DNA of 18,490 nucleotides from Actinomycetota bacterium (GCA_022615295.1 JAKEHF010000076.1:1-18490), one strand, 5' to 3'. Numbered from the stretch's first letter, positions 7,229 through 14,834 are shown. Numbers and translations are program-made. Notes: a model not told the origin generated them from the sequence alone.

Positions 7229-9529
7229 ATGACATCCGAACAGCAGACCACCCATCTCACCCTCCCCGTCCTCCCCCTCCACAACGGTGTCGTATTCCCC
7301 CACATGGTGGTGACCATCCGTGTCGAGACCACCGAGGGCAAGACCGCCATTGCCGCCGCCGAGAGAAGCGACGGCCAGATCCTGTTGGTCCCCCGCCTCG
7401 AAGGCAGATACGCCACCGTGGGGACCATCGCCGAGATCCAGCAGATCGACGACGAGGGCAACGTGGTGGTCGCCGGTCGTTGCCGGGCCCGTGTCGGGGC
7501 CGGGTCGCTGGACGACAGTGGCGCCCTCTGGGTCACCGCCGATGAGTACCCGGAGGTCGACATCGTCGACGCCGAGCTCGACGAGCTTGTCGCGGAGTAT
7601 CGGGCGGTGGTGAGCGCCGTCCTCGAGAACCGGGGTCTGGCCGGGATCGCCGAGCGTCTCCTCAGCATGGACAGCCCCTCACGGCTCGCCGACCTCGCCG
7701 TCTACTCCCCCGACCTGACGCTGGCTCAGAAGGTGGAGCTCCTCGAGGCTCTCGACATCCGTCACCGTCTCGGTCTCCTCCTCGAGTGGATGTCCGAGGT
7801 CCTCGCCGACCTCGAGCTGAGACGCAGGGTGCGAGACGAAGCCACGGAGAGGATCGAGAAGGGCCAGCGGGACTACATCCTGCGCCAGCAGCTGGAGGCG
7901 ATCAAGAAGGAGCTCGGTGACGACGCCGACGTGGTGTCCGAGTATCGACAGAAGCTCGCCGACCACGAGCTCCCCGAGAAGGTCGCCGAGGCCGTGGCGC
8001 GGGAGATCGACCGTCTGGAGCGGATGAGCGAGCAGTCTCCCGAGCAATCATGGGTGCGCACCTGGCTGGACACCATGTTCGACGTCCCTTGGGACGTGAC
8101 GACCGAGGATCGTCTCGATCTGGACGAGGCGTGGACCGTCCTCGACGCCGACCACACCGGTCTCACCGACGTCAAGGAGCGGATCATCGAGCATCTTGCG
8201 GTGCGCAAGCTGCGCGCCGAGCGGGGCATCACCGAGGACGACCAGCGTCATCAGGGGGCCATCCTCCTGCTCGTCGGGCCTCCAGGCGTCGGCAAGACCT
8301 CGCTCGGTGAGTCGGTGGCCAGGGCACTGGGCCGTGAGTTCGTCCGTGTCGCCCTCGGTGGCATCAGGGACGAGGCCGAGATCCGGGGTCACCGCAGGAC
8401 CTATGTCGGGGCGCGCCCGGGCCGGATCGTGAGGGCGCTCACCGAGGCGGGCACCATGAACCCGGTCTTCCTCCTCGACGAGATGGACAAGGTCGGGTCC
8501 GACTGGCGTGGCGATCCGTCTTCGGCCCTGCTCGAGGTGCTCGACCCGGCGCAGAACCACACGTTCCGTGACCACTATCTCGAGGTCGATCTCGACCTGT
8601 CCGATGTGCTCTTCATCGCCACCGCCAACGTAGTCGAGACCATTCCCGGCCCCCTCCTCGACCGGACCGAGACCATCCGAATCGATGGTTACACCGACGT
8701 CGAGAAGACCGAGATCGCCCGCGACCACCTCCTCCCCCGCCAGCTCAGGTCGGCCGGGTTGGAGCCCGAAGAGCTCGAGGTCACCGAGGCCGCCCTCATG
8801 CACGTCGTCGATCGCTATACCCGCGAGGCCGGGGTTCGGAGTCTGGAGAGGGAGCTGGGTCGGCTAGCCCGCAAGGTGGCCACCGAGGTTGCCAAGGGCG
8901 ACAGCGCCGCAGTGGTGGTCGATGTCGCCGACGTCACCCGTTACTTGGGCAAGCCAAAGGTATGGAAGGACGAGGCCTCCGATCGCACCGACGTGCCCGG
9001 CGTGGCCACCGGCCTGGCCGTCACCGGCACCGGCGGGGACGTTCTGTTCATCGAGGCCACGGTCATGGATGGGGAACATGGGCTCACCCTCACCGGTCAG
9101 CTTGGAGACGTGATGAAGGAATCGGCGCAGATCGCCCTCTCCTACGTCGAGGCCCACGCCGCGAGGCTGGGCATCGACCAGTCGGCGCTCCAGCGGAGAT
9201 TCCATCTCCACGTCCCGGCGGGCGCCATACCCAAGGACGGGCCGTCGGCGGGGGTGACCATGCTCACTGCCCTGGTCTCGCTGCTCACGGAGCGCAAGGT
9301 CAAGGCCAATGTGGGCATGACCGGCGAGATCACACTCCAGGGAAAGGTGCTCCCGATCGGCGGGGTCAAGCAGAAGGTGCTGGCGGCCCATCGCGCAGGG
9401 CTCACCGAGGTGATCGTTCCCAAGCGGAACGAGATCGATCTCGAGGAGGTCCCCGACAAGGTGAGGGAGCAGATCACGTTCCACATCGCCGAGGACGCCT
9501 CCGAGGTGCTGACGGCGGCTCTCGCTTAG
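7229..9529 (+). CDS. lon: ATP-dependent protease Lon
   Basis: Cytoplasmic AAA+ serine protease of 766 residues that unfolds and degrades damaged or regulatory proteins. Domains in order: N-terminal substrate-binding LON domain (LPVLPLHNGVVFPHMVV, about 12-200), helical linker with ILRQQLEAIKKELG, AAA+ ATPase with Walker A GPPGVGKTS (Lys356) and Walker B FLLDEMDK, a sensor segment FIATAN, and the C-terminal protease domain with catalytic Ser673 in PKDGPSAGV and Lys716 in GGVKQK. All catalytic residues are present and the length is standard for LonA. ATG 7229 has no Shine-Dalgarno; only a poor -10 match (GACACT) lies five bases upstream, and a better box TAGGCT at 7178. It is transcribed alone and ends 20 bases before the convergent nagA, with no terminator visible in the gap. 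Confidence 0.97.
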   Translation: MTSEQQTTHLTLPVLPLHNGVVFPHMVVTIRVETTEGKTAIAAAERSDGQILLVPRLEGRYATVGTIAEIQQIDDEGNVVVAGRCRARVGAGSLDDSGALWVTADEYPEVDIVDAELDELVAEYRAVVSAVLENRGLAGIAERLLSMDSPSRLADLAVYSPDLTLAQKVELLEALDIRHRLGLLLEWMSEVLADLELRRRVRDEATERIEKGQRDYILRQQLEAIKKELGDDADVVSEYRQKLADHELPEKVAEAVAREIDRLERMSEQSPEQSWVRTWLDTMFDVPWDVTTEDRLDLDEAWTVLDADHTGLTDVKERIIEHLAVRKLRAERGITEDDQRHQGAILLLVGPPGVGKTSLGESVARALGREFVRVALGGIRDEAEIRGHRRTYVGARPGRIVRALTEAGTMNPVFLLDEMDKVGSDWRGDPSSALLEVLDPAQNHTFRDHYLEVDLDLSDVLFIATANVVETIPGPLLDRTETIRIDGYTDVEKTEIARDHLLPRQLRSAGLEPEELEVTEAALMHVVDRYTREAGVRSLERELGRLARKVATEVAKGDSAAVVVDVADVTRYLGKPKVWKDEASDRTDVPGVATGLAVTGTGGDVLFIEATVMDGEHGLTLTGQLGDVMKESAQIALSYVEAHAARLGIDQSALQRRFHLHVPAGAIPKDGPSAGVTMLTALVSLLTERKVKANVGMTGEITLQGKVLPIGGVKQKVLAAHRAGLTEVIVPKRNEIDLEEVPDKVREQITFHIAEDASEVLTAALA

Positions 9530-9549
9530 GGTTCGGGCAACAGACCGAG

Positions 9550-10641
9550 CTAGGCCCGATAGCGGACGGCTCCCGACACCATCGTCATACCGACCCGATA
9601 CCCGTCATCGAGCACCACTACGTCGGCGGGCGTCCCCGGTTCGAGCGTGCCCAGATCGGCTCGGCCCACCAGCTCGGCCGGTGCCGTCGAGGTTGCGTGA
9701 CTTGCGGCGACCGGGTCGGCACCGAGGGCTACGAGTCTCCTGAAGGCGCCGTCCATGGTCAGCACCGAGGATGCGATGGTGCCGTCGTCGAGGTGAGCCG
9801 CCCCGTCGGTCACGTGGACCACCCGGTTGCCGAGTTGATACGTCCCATCACCGAGCCCGGCCGCGGCCATGGCGTCGGTCACGGCGACGAGACGTGCACC
9901 TGCCGCCCGCATGACGAGCTGCATCGTTTCCTCTGAGAGATGAACCCCGTCGAGAATCATCTCGACGAAGACGTCCTGCCTGGTCAGGGCGACTCCGACC
10001 AGCCCGGGATCACGATGCCGCAAGGGTTTGCAGGCATTGAACACATGAGTGACGGCTCGGGCACCTAGGTCGTAGGCCCGATGGGCCGTGGCGGCGTCGG
10101 CGTCAGAGTGACCGAGCGACACGGTGATCCCCCGCTCGACGAGCATGCGGATCACCCCCTCCGCCCCGGGCAGTTCCGGGGCGAGGGTCATGTGTCCCAT
10201 CGTTCCGGTATCGGCCAGCTCCCGGATCAGGTTCGGATCGAGCTCGCGCAGACATCCCGGGTCGTGAGCCCCGGGGTGGACTGTCGAGAGGAAGGGGCCC
10301 TCGAGATGCAACGGGAGGATGCGTGCCCCGGTTGATGATGCTGCTCGGTGCTCGGTCATCGCGGCCAGGAGTTGGTCGAGAGGGAGACTCATCAGTGACG
10401 GGCGAAACGCAGTGACACCGGTGGCCGTGATGGCCATGGAGGTCGTCTCGAGACCCCCGCTGTCGGTGGTGGCGAAGTCGACGCCTCGATAGCCGTGGAC
10501 GTGGACGTCGATGAACCCGGGGACCGCCAGGCCCGTGCCCGGGCCGGGGACACCCACCTCGACGATCCGCTCCCCCTCGACCACGACGTCGCCGGCGACG
10601 AGACGGTCACCCACGACGGCGGCGGCGACACCAAGACGCAT
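9550..10641 (-). CDS. nagA: N-acetylglucosamine-6-phosphate deacetylase
   Basis: A cytoplasmic amidohydrolase of 363 residues that removes acetate from N-acetylglucosamine 6-phosphate, yielding glucosamine 6-phosphate for glycolysis or cell-wall recycling. Seen: the metal-binding DVHVHG motif (His47, His49), HLEGPF with Glu114, GHSDA with His178, THVFNA with His199, and VTDAMAAAG with the catalytic Asp256. The C-terminal GTLEPGTPADVVVLD segment is the composite beta-sandwich typical of the superfamily. Length is slightly short of the usual 380. The reading frame extends further upstream, but ATG 10641 matches the expected N terminus and has TACCCT six bases upstream, indicating leaderless transcription. 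It is divergent from a small membrane-protein gene; an inverted repeat between them (10677-10696) may control it. No nagB or phosphotransferase genes are in the window. Confidence 0.93.
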   Translation of the reverse strand: MRLGVAAAVVGDRLVAGDVVVEGERIVEVGVPGPGTGLAVPGFIDVHVHGYRGVDFATTDSGGLETTSMAITATGVTAFRPSLMSLPLDQLLAAMTEHRAASSTGARILPLHLEGPFLSTVHPGAHDPGCLRELDPNLIRELADTGTMGHMTLAPELPGAEGVIRMLVERGITVSLGHSDADAATAHRAYDLGARAVTHVFNACKPLRHRDPGLVGVALTRQDVFVEMILDGVHLSEETMQLVMRAAGARLVAVTDAMAAAGLGDGTYQLGNRVVHVTDGAAHLDDGTIASSVLTMDGAFRRLVALGADPVAASHATSTAPAELVGRADLGTLEPGTPADVVVLDDGYRVGMTMVSGAVRYRA

Positions 10642-10647
10642 CCTCCC

Positions 10648-10653
10648 AGGGTA
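10648..10653 (-). promoter_or_regulatory. -10 box (TACCCT) of nagA
   Basis: TACCCT on the minus strand is separated from ATG 10641 by GGGAGG, six bases. That GGGAGG is too close to the start to be a good ribosome binding site, so a leaderless transcript is the simpler reading. Confidence 0.55.
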
Positions 10654-10676
10654 GGTCGGGCCCCACCCCCGATCGG

Positions 10677-10696
10677 GACCAACGGCCCTGTTGGTC
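10677..10696. promoter_or_regulatory. Inverted repeat, candidate operator between nagA and the membrane-protein gene
   Basis: GACCAAC (10677-10683) and GTTGGTC (10690-10696) form a perfect seven-base inverted repeat with a six-base centre. It ends just upstream of where the nagA -35 hexamer would lie (10671-10676). Since the flanking genes diverge it is not a terminator. A GntR-, LacI- or ROK-type regulator is possible; it is not the DasR box consensus I know. Confidence 0.45.
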
Positions 10697-10722
10697 AGGC
10701 ACCAGCGGGATTTGTTGGCGCC

Positions 10723-10962
10723 ATGAGACACCGATGGCTCATCGACGTAGTGACGGGCGGCCTGGGCGGAGCCCTGGCCGCGGTGATCGTCGCCGTCAAC
10801 CTGGTGATCTTCACCTGAGGTCGCGGCTACGAGACGACCATCCCGGAGCTGATGGACGAGAACCCCTTCCTCGGGGTGATCGTGCTCTGCATCCTCGCCG
10901 CCGGCCCCATTCCCGGGGTCTGGGTCATGAGGAGACGCAGACGCACCGGCCAAACAACCTGA
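10723..10962 (+). pseudogene. Two-helix small membrane protein gene interrupted by in-frame TGA
   Basis: The frame from ATG 10723 to TGA 10960-10962 encodes a coherent small membrane protein of 80 codons including the stop, except that codon 32 (10816-10818) is TGA. Before it is a first hydrophobic helix (GGALAAVIVAVNLVIF, about residues 16-31). After it comes a polar loop with GRGYETTIPELMDENP and a second helix (FLGVIVLCILAAGPIPGVWV), ending in a basic RRRRR tail. The pattern NLVIF..G..GYE followed by a second helix resembles a small actinobacterial membrane-protein type that I recall but cannot name. Both halves have coding-like composition and share one frame, so a single substitution such as GGA to TGA explains the break. 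Alternatives are translational read-through, two separate short peptides (second start ATG 10852), or a sequence error. TGA serves as a normal stop in several neighbouring genes, so global recoding is excluded. Confidence 0.55.
10813..10821 (+). repeat. ACCTGAGGT motif, copy containing the in-frame TGA
   Basis: Identical to the 9-mers at 55, 3316 and 7124. Here it lies inside a reading frame and its central TGA is the premature stop of the small membrane-protein gene. Confidence 0.45.
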
Positions 10963-10969
10963 CGACGAG

Positions 10970-10983
10970 CCCGCTGGAGCGGG
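10970..10983. terminator. GC-rich hairpin between convergent genes
   Basis: CCCGC (10970-10974), loop TGGA, GCGGG (10979-10983), seven bases after the stop of the small membrane-protein gene and adjacent to the stop codon of the minus-strand phosphodiesterase. There is no T tract; position favours a bidirectional terminator but the hairpin is short. Confidence 0.35.
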
Positions 10984-11664
10984 TCAATCGAGCACAAGAT
11001 CTACGGCCAACGCCGAGTGATCAGTCCCCTTCACCGGTCGCAGCCGCACCGTCTCCGCTCTGAGGCCGACGCCAAAGACATGGTCGATACGGAGCAGCCG
11101 CAACCGGCTCCCCGGTGGACCCCAGGTGTTGCGGGCACGATGCCCGGAGTCTCGGGCCGCTTCGAGGACCAAATCGGTCCACCTGGCGGCGAGACGCCGG
11201 TACACCTCCCAGGACGCTGTGGCGTTCATGTCCCCGGCGACGACCTGGGGCTCGTCGGCGGGGAGTGAGTCGCCCCAGGCGACCAGGGCGTCGGCCTGCT
11301 CCAGTCTTCGCACTCTGGTCCTGGTCAGGGGACGATGCATCGGATCGAGGATGTGGGCCCCGGCAACATTTACCGTTCGGCCTTCCACCAGCAAACGACC
11401 GGTGCAGCCGCGTCCCCAACCCGGTGTGCGGCTCTCGATCACCACAGGAAGACGACTCGCCATCCCCCAACCGGAGAACCTGATGTCTGGTCGCAGATGA
11501 TGGGTGGGGAATCTCTCGGCGATGATCTCCGCGGTATGCGGCGCCAGTTCCTGGGCCACCACGACGTCGGGATCGAGGGTTCCAAGCGTGTCGGCGAAGT
11601 CGTCGGGATCTGCCCATCGGGAGAACAGATTGATGGTGAGCAGCCGGAAGCGGGGCCTCGTCAT
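10984..11664 (-). CDS. Endonuclease/exonuclease/phosphatase (EEP) family phosphodiesterase
   Basis: A 226-residue soluble enzyme of the EEP fold, metal-dependent hydrolases of phosphodiester or phosphomonoester bonds in DNA, lipids or inositol phosphates. Seen: LTINLF with Asn12, AQEL with metal ligand Glu39, AGAHILDP with His104, AGDMNA with Asp145 and Asn147, RIDHVF with Asp194-His195, and TDHSAL with Asp215-His216. All expected catalytic positions are filled, so it should be active. There is no signal peptide. ATG 11664 has TAGCGT nine bases upstream on the minus strand, consistent with a leaderless or very short-leader transcript, divergent from the small gene at 11725. Substrate cannot be predicted; the small size and lack of an AP-endonuclease N-terminal block argue against exonuclease III. 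Confidence 0.88.
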   Translation of the reverse strand: MTRPRFRLLTINLFSRWADPDDFADTLGTLDPDVVVAQELAPHTAEIIAERFPTHHLRPDIRFSGWGMASRLPVVIESRTPGWGRGCTGRLLVEGRTVNVAGAHILDPMHRPLTRTRVRRLEQADALVAWGDSLPADEPQVVAGDMNATASWEVYRRLAARWTDLVLEAARDSGHRARNTWGPPGSRLRLLRIDHVFGVGLRAETVRLRPVKGTDHSALAVDLVLD

Positions 11665-11673
11665 CGGCCGCTC

Positions 11674-11679
11674 ACGCTA
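11674..11679 (-). promoter_or_regulatory. -10 box (TAGCGT) of the EEP phosphodiesterase gene
   Basis: TAGCGT on the minus strand, nine bases before ATG 11664. It lies 35 bases from the plus-strand box at 11714, so the two genes share a compact divergent promoter region. Confidence 0.45.
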
Positions 11680-11713
11680 GAGACGCCCCTCTTTCCTCCC
11701 AAACCCCGCGGAC

Positions 11714-11719
11714 TATCCT
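11714..11719 (+). promoter_or_regulatory. -10 box (TATCCT) of the unknown small gene
   Basis: TATCCT lies five bases before ATG 11725. Transcription would begin at that ATG, making it a leaderless start, or giving a 44-base leader if translation begins at ATG 11770. Confidence 0.5.
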
Positions 11720-11724
11720 GATCC

Positions 11725-12042
11725 ATGCTGCTTCGGGTCGGGTTGGGGCGACAAGAGGAGAAGCTGGCCATGTCGAAGATACATACCGGGCTGGTGGTCG
11801 GGAAGGACTTTCGACCTCCGGACGGCGCCCAGCCGCTCGACTGGTGTTATCTGACCATCGACATCTCGGACGCCGATAGGATCGCGGTGAGAGTGGGCAG
11901 GGATCAGGTCGCCAAGGCCGACGTGGGTGACGTCGTCGAGTTCCGCAGGCCACGCGGAGCCAACCATCCGGTCCGGGTGACCCGTCTGTTCAGCGATCCC
12001 GCGATGCTCCCCGAGGCGAAGCGGGTCGTGACCGATCAGTAG
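11725..12042 (+). CDS. Hypothetical small soluble protein
   Basis: I do not recognise the family. The product is 105 residues from ATG 11725 or 90 from ATG 11770. The first start fits the TATCCT box five bases upstream (leaderless); the second has GAGGAG (11755-11760) nine bases upstream and begins with a more protein-like segment, MSKIHTGLVVGKDFRPPDG. The body contains alternating hydrophobic residues (WCYLTIDISDADRIAVRVG, VGDVVEFRRP) suggesting a small beta-barrel or beta-sheet fold, with no Cys pairs, signal peptide or membrane segment. Its stop codon lies inside the end of the convergent rhomboid gene; the two overlap by seven bases. A nucleic-acid-binding OB- or SH3-like fold is possible but unproven. 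Confidence 0.65.
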   Translation: MLLRVGLGRQEEKLAMSKIHTGLVVGKDFRPPDGAQPLDWCYLTIDISDADRIAVRVGRDQVAKADVGDVVEFRRPRGANHPVRVTRLFSDPAMLPEAKRVVTDQ

Positions 12043-12749
12043 GAGAGGGCCGGGATCCGGGAGAGGAGCCGTCGTCTCACCAGCAAGGTGAGGACGGCAC
12101 CGAAGGCGAAACCTCCGGTATGAGCCTCCCAGGCCACGTTGGAGCCTCCGAGCCCGAACTGGAGGATGAACCAGATCCCGAGGAATAGGGCGGCGGGGAG
12201 GGCCAGGGGGAACCACCCGACCAGCGTGAGGACCCGGTGCCCGGGGAAGAGGATGGCGTAGGCGCCGAGGATGGCCGCGATCGCCCCGGACGCCCCCACG
12301 AGGGGGACCGTCGAGTTCGGGTTGACAAAGACGAAAACGAGGGTGGCCGCCACGCCGCCGACGAGGTACATCACCAGGAAGCCGAGGTGGCCATAGGCCT
12401 CCTCGACGTTGTTCCCGAAGATCCACAGGAACCACATGTTGAAGGCGAGGTGGGCGAGACCCCCGTGGAGGAACATCGAGGTGAGTGTGGCCAACCACGG
12501 ATTCTTCTCCGGGAACACCGGCACACCCGGCTCGGACGAGCAGACCTCCGTCAGGATCTCATCCGCGGTCAGCGGGGCGCCGGTGGTGACCTCACAGCTG
12601 ATCACCGCCCGGCGGAAGAGGAACTCCTCGGCTTCTCCCTGGGTCGGCTGGTTCTGGACGAAGAAGAACACCAACGCACAGGCCAGGATGACGATTAGGG
12701 TGACGTACGGCGTGATCGCCGTGGGGTTCACGTCACGGAGCGGGAACAC
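12036..12749 (-). CDS. Rhomboid-family intramembrane serine protease
   Basis: A 237-residue membrane protease that cleaves substrate helices within the bilayer. Seen: a first helix near residues 12-32, an extended loop of about 55 residues rich in acidic residues with two Cys (52 and 70, a possible disulfide), then HGGLAHLAFNMWFLWIFG with His95, His100 and Asn104, the nucleophile Ser154 in GASGAIAAILGAY, and the catalytic His210 in AWEAHTGGFAFG. Six transmembrane segments are expected. The GTG start at 12749 is preceded by TAGGAT at six bases, a clear leaderless arrangement; no Shine-Dalgarno is present. It is downstream of the cyclase remnant on the same strand and converges on the unknown small gene. 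Natural substrates are unknown. Confidence 0.93.
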   Translation of the reverse strand: MFPLRDVNPTAITPYVTLIVILACALVFFFVQNQPTQGEAEEFLFRRAVISCEVTTGAPLTADEILTEVCSSEPGVPVFPEKNPWLATLTSMFLHGGLAHLAFNMWFLWIFGNNVEEAYGHLGFLVMYLVGGVAATLVFVFVNPNSTVPLVGASGAIAAILGAYAILFPGHRVLTLVGWFPLALPAALFLGIWFILQFGLGGSNVAWEAHTGGFAFGAVLTLLVRRRLLSRIPALSY

Positions 12750-12755
12750 CCGGCG

Positions 12756-12761
12756 ATCCTA
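12756..12761 (-). promoter_or_regulatory. -10 box (TAGGAT) of the rhomboid gene
   Basis: TAGGAT on the minus strand, six bases before GTG 12749. It shows that a GTG codon can also serve as a leaderless start here. It lies just downstream of the stop codon of the cyclase remnant. Confidence 0.55.
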
Positions 12762-12772
12762 GACGGTGGGGC

Positions 12773-13299
12773 TCATCTCCAGTCGACACCATGCAGCTTC
12801 ACCGGCTCCGAGATCCCCTTCAGAGCAGCCGCCCTGCCGTCGTCGACCGGGTAACGCAACGGTCCTGCGGTATCGAGGGTCGCCGCCGTCACCAACACCT
12901 CGTCGGGCCCGGCCGCCGAGCCGACCCGCGCCGCGAGATGGACCTCCCGGCCGCGGAAATCCGCGCCATCCATCGTGGCGGCCCCGGTGTGGATGCCGAT
13001 GCGCACGGAGGGCGCGTAACCGTGATCCTGGCGAGTTCGGCAAGCCGTCGCTGGATCCGCACACCGGCTTCGACGGCGTCGCGGGGTGAGTCGAAGACCA
13101 CGAAGAAGCCGTCACCCGCATGATTCACCTCCACACCGTGGCATGACGAGAAGATGGATCGCAGCTCCATGTCCCGCAGGTCATCGGGCCCAATGGGTTG
13201 CTGCTCGGAAACAAGGTCGTAGGCGTCGGCCGCCTCACCCCAGGCCCGGCGACGAACCGCTTCCCGGGCGACATCCAGCGCGTCGTCTGCCATCACCAC
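12773..13299 (-). pseudogene. Remnant of a TPR/class III adenylate-guanylate cyclase gene (internal deletion and frameshift)
   Basis: Two reading frames together spell a C-terminal class III cyclase domain. The first (13299 to about 13022) contains VNHAGDGFFVVFDSP, the second metal-site strand, and AVEAGVRIQRRLAE. The second (about 13021 to 12773) continues with VRIGIHTG, FRGREVHLAARVG, and LKGISEPVKLHGVDWR. Joining them needs one extra base at 13021-13024, so a single-base deletion is inferred. The first 40 residues (ALDVAREAVRRRAWGEAADAY and so on) look instead like the TPR-type N terminus of long regulators that end in this cyclase domain; the join to LRSIFSSCHGVEV implies an in-frame internal deletion of several hundred residues, including the first catalytic FTD-type metal site. 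The gene is therefore probably inactive. A -10 box (TAGTCT, 13309-13314) is still present nine bases before GTG 13299. A start at ATG 13293 is also possible. Confidence 0.75.
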
Positions 13300-13308
13300 C
13301 GGAGTTGC

Positions 13309-13314
13309 AGACTA
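13309..13314 (-). promoter_or_regulatory. -10 box (TAGTCT) of the cyclase remnant
   Basis: TAGTCT on the minus strand, nine bases before GTG 13299 and within the gap after the ligase stop codon. The promoter seems intact although the gene is damaged. Confidence 0.4.
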
Positions 13315-13331
13315 CCCCCCGCTGGTTGTGT

Positions 13332-14834
13332 TCATTTGAGGAGGCTGCGGACGGTCTCGATCGTGTCCACGTCGTCGGGGTCCTTGTCATCGCGATGACG
13401 TCTGACCCGGGCGAACCGGAGGGCGACCCCACCTGGATACCGGGTGGAGCGCTGCACCCCGTCGAATGCGATCTCGTAGACCACCTCGGGTCGCAGATAC
13501 ACGATGTGACCCTCACGCCGCTCCTCGATCTCGAGGAAACGCCGGGTCTGCCAGGCGAGCATCTCGTCGGTGAGTCCCTTGAACGTCTTGCCGAGCATGA
13601 CGAACCCCCCGGCGGGGTCACGGGCGCCCAGATGGAGATTGGAGAGCCATCCCTCTCTTCGGCCCGAGCCCCACTCGGCGGCGAGGACGAGCAGATCGAG
13701 GGTGTGGGTCGGTTTCACCTTCATCCACCCCGACCCCCTGCGTCCCGCCTCGTAGGTCTGGTCGGGGTCTTTGACCATGACCCCCTCGTAGCCGGCGGCC
13801 ACGGCCGCCTCCGCGAACCGGTCGGCCTCGTCGGGGTCCGAGGTGAGGATCCCGGTGACCAGATGCTCCGATGCGATCTGGCCCAGGACCGCCCGCCGCT
13901 CCGTGAGAGGCGCATCGATGAGGTCGACCCCGTCGAGATGGAGGATGTCGAAATAGAACGGCGTCAGGGCGGCCCGGCCCCGAATCTCGGTGCTGAAGCT
14001 GCTCATCGAGTCCTGGAACCCGCGGGGATTGCCATCCCGGTCGACGAGGATGGCCTCTCCGTCGAGGATGAACCTGGTCGGGGCCAGCTCCAGGGCGGCC
14101 GTCGTCAGCTCGGGAAGGGTCGAGGTCACGTCGCGGAGATTGCGGGTGAAAAGCCTCACCTCATCTCTGTTGCGATGGACCTGTATCCGGACTCCGTCGA
14201 GCTTCCACTCCACCACCGCCGTCCCCAACAAGGCCACGGCCCCACCCGCGGTCTCGGCGGTCACCGCCAGCATCGGCTGGACCGGTGTGAACACCTGGAG
14301 GCGGGCCGTGGCCAGCGCGCCGGGTCCCTCGGCGAGGGCATGTGAGGCGACGATCACCAGATCGCCTTCCAGCATGGCCGCCCTCCGCACTCGCTCCGCC
14401 TCGACGCCAAGGGCCTGAGCCACGGCATCCGCCATGACTCCTTCGAGGGCACCCTGGCGGAGATTGCGGAGTATGAGACCCCGGAGGAACCCCTGCTCCT
14501 CCAAGGTGGCGGCAGAGAACAGCTCGGTCAGCCTGGCCTCGATCGTCTTGCGAGACCCCGGACCGGACGTCGAGGCGATGGCATCGAGAATGCGGTCCAC
14601 CTCGGTCAGCTCCAAGGTCGGTTCGGGGGCAGGAGGCGGGTCGACGCCGTAGACGGTGGCGTAGCCGACACCGAGCCGGTCCTGGAGAGGCCTCCCCGCC
14701 AGATAGGCAACGGCCACAGGTGCCTCGACCGGGGTGAGCCGGCGCAGGAGATCGGCGAGGAGTGCGGTCTTCGCCGATCGCGCACGGGTCGAGGCCACGG
14801 CCTCCGAAACACTCACCAGCTCGGCCAGACGCAT
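13332..14834 (-). CDS. lig: ATP-dependent DNA ligase
   Basis: A 500-residue ligase that seals nicks in duplex DNA using ATP. Domains: an all-alpha DNA-binding N terminus (about 1-175), the adenylation domain with nucleophile Lys211 in EWKLDGVRIQVHR, LDGEAIL with Glu260, the EGVMVKDP motif, WMKVKPTHTLDLLVL (motif V), and a C-terminal OB-fold ending with the RFARVRRHRDDK motif. All nucleotidyltransferase motifs are present and the length matches actinobacterial LigB-type enzymes (about 500-510). The frame is open further upstream, but ATG 14834 gives the normal N terminus; only a weak CGGGG precedes it. It begins 26 bases after the LigD polymerase stop codon on the same strand, so the two are probably co-transcribed and function in the same repair reaction. 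A main NAD-dependent LigA presumably exists elsewhere. Confidence 0.93.
   Translation of the reverse strand: MRLAELVSVSEAVASTRARSAKTALLADLLRRLTPVEAPVAVAYLAGRPLQDRLGVGYATVYGVDPPPAPEPTLELTEVDRILDAIASTSGPGSRKTIEARLTELFSAATLEEQGFLRGLILRNLRQGALEGVMADAVAQALGVEAERVRRAAMLEGDLVIVASHALAEGPGALATARLQVFTPVQPMLAVTAETAGGAVALLGTAVVEWKLDGVRIQVHRNRDEVRLFTRNLRDVTSTLPELTTAALELAPTRFILDGEAILVDRDGNPRGFQDSMSSFSTEIRGRAALTPFYFDILHLDGVDLIDAPLTERRAVLGQIASEHLVTGILTSDPDEADRFAEAAVAAGYEGVMVKDPDQTYEAGRRGSGWMKVKPTHTLDLLVLAAEWGSGRREGWLSNLHLGARDPAGGFVMLGKTFKGLTDEMLAWQTRRFLEIEERREGHIVYLRPEVVYEIAFDGVQRSTRYPGGVALRFARVRRHRDDKDPDDVDTIETVRSLLK

Noticed and set aside
9530..9549. Terminator between lon and nagA
   Set aside because: The 20-base gap has no inverted repeat and no T run.
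10495..10818. 107-codon plus-strand frame starting inside nagA
   Set aside because: Its first two thirds are antisense to nagA and the promoter region; only the part from ATG 10723 is coding-like.
10819..10839. Selenocysteine insertion element after the in-frame TGA
   Set aside because: Only a five-base-pair stem with an 11-base loop; such stems are frequent in GC-rich DNA and no Sec machinery is in view.
13086..14345. 419-codon plus-strand frame opposite the DNA ligase and cyclase remnant
   Set aside because: Shadow frame: the ligase motifs on the other strand are complete and the product shows no domain.
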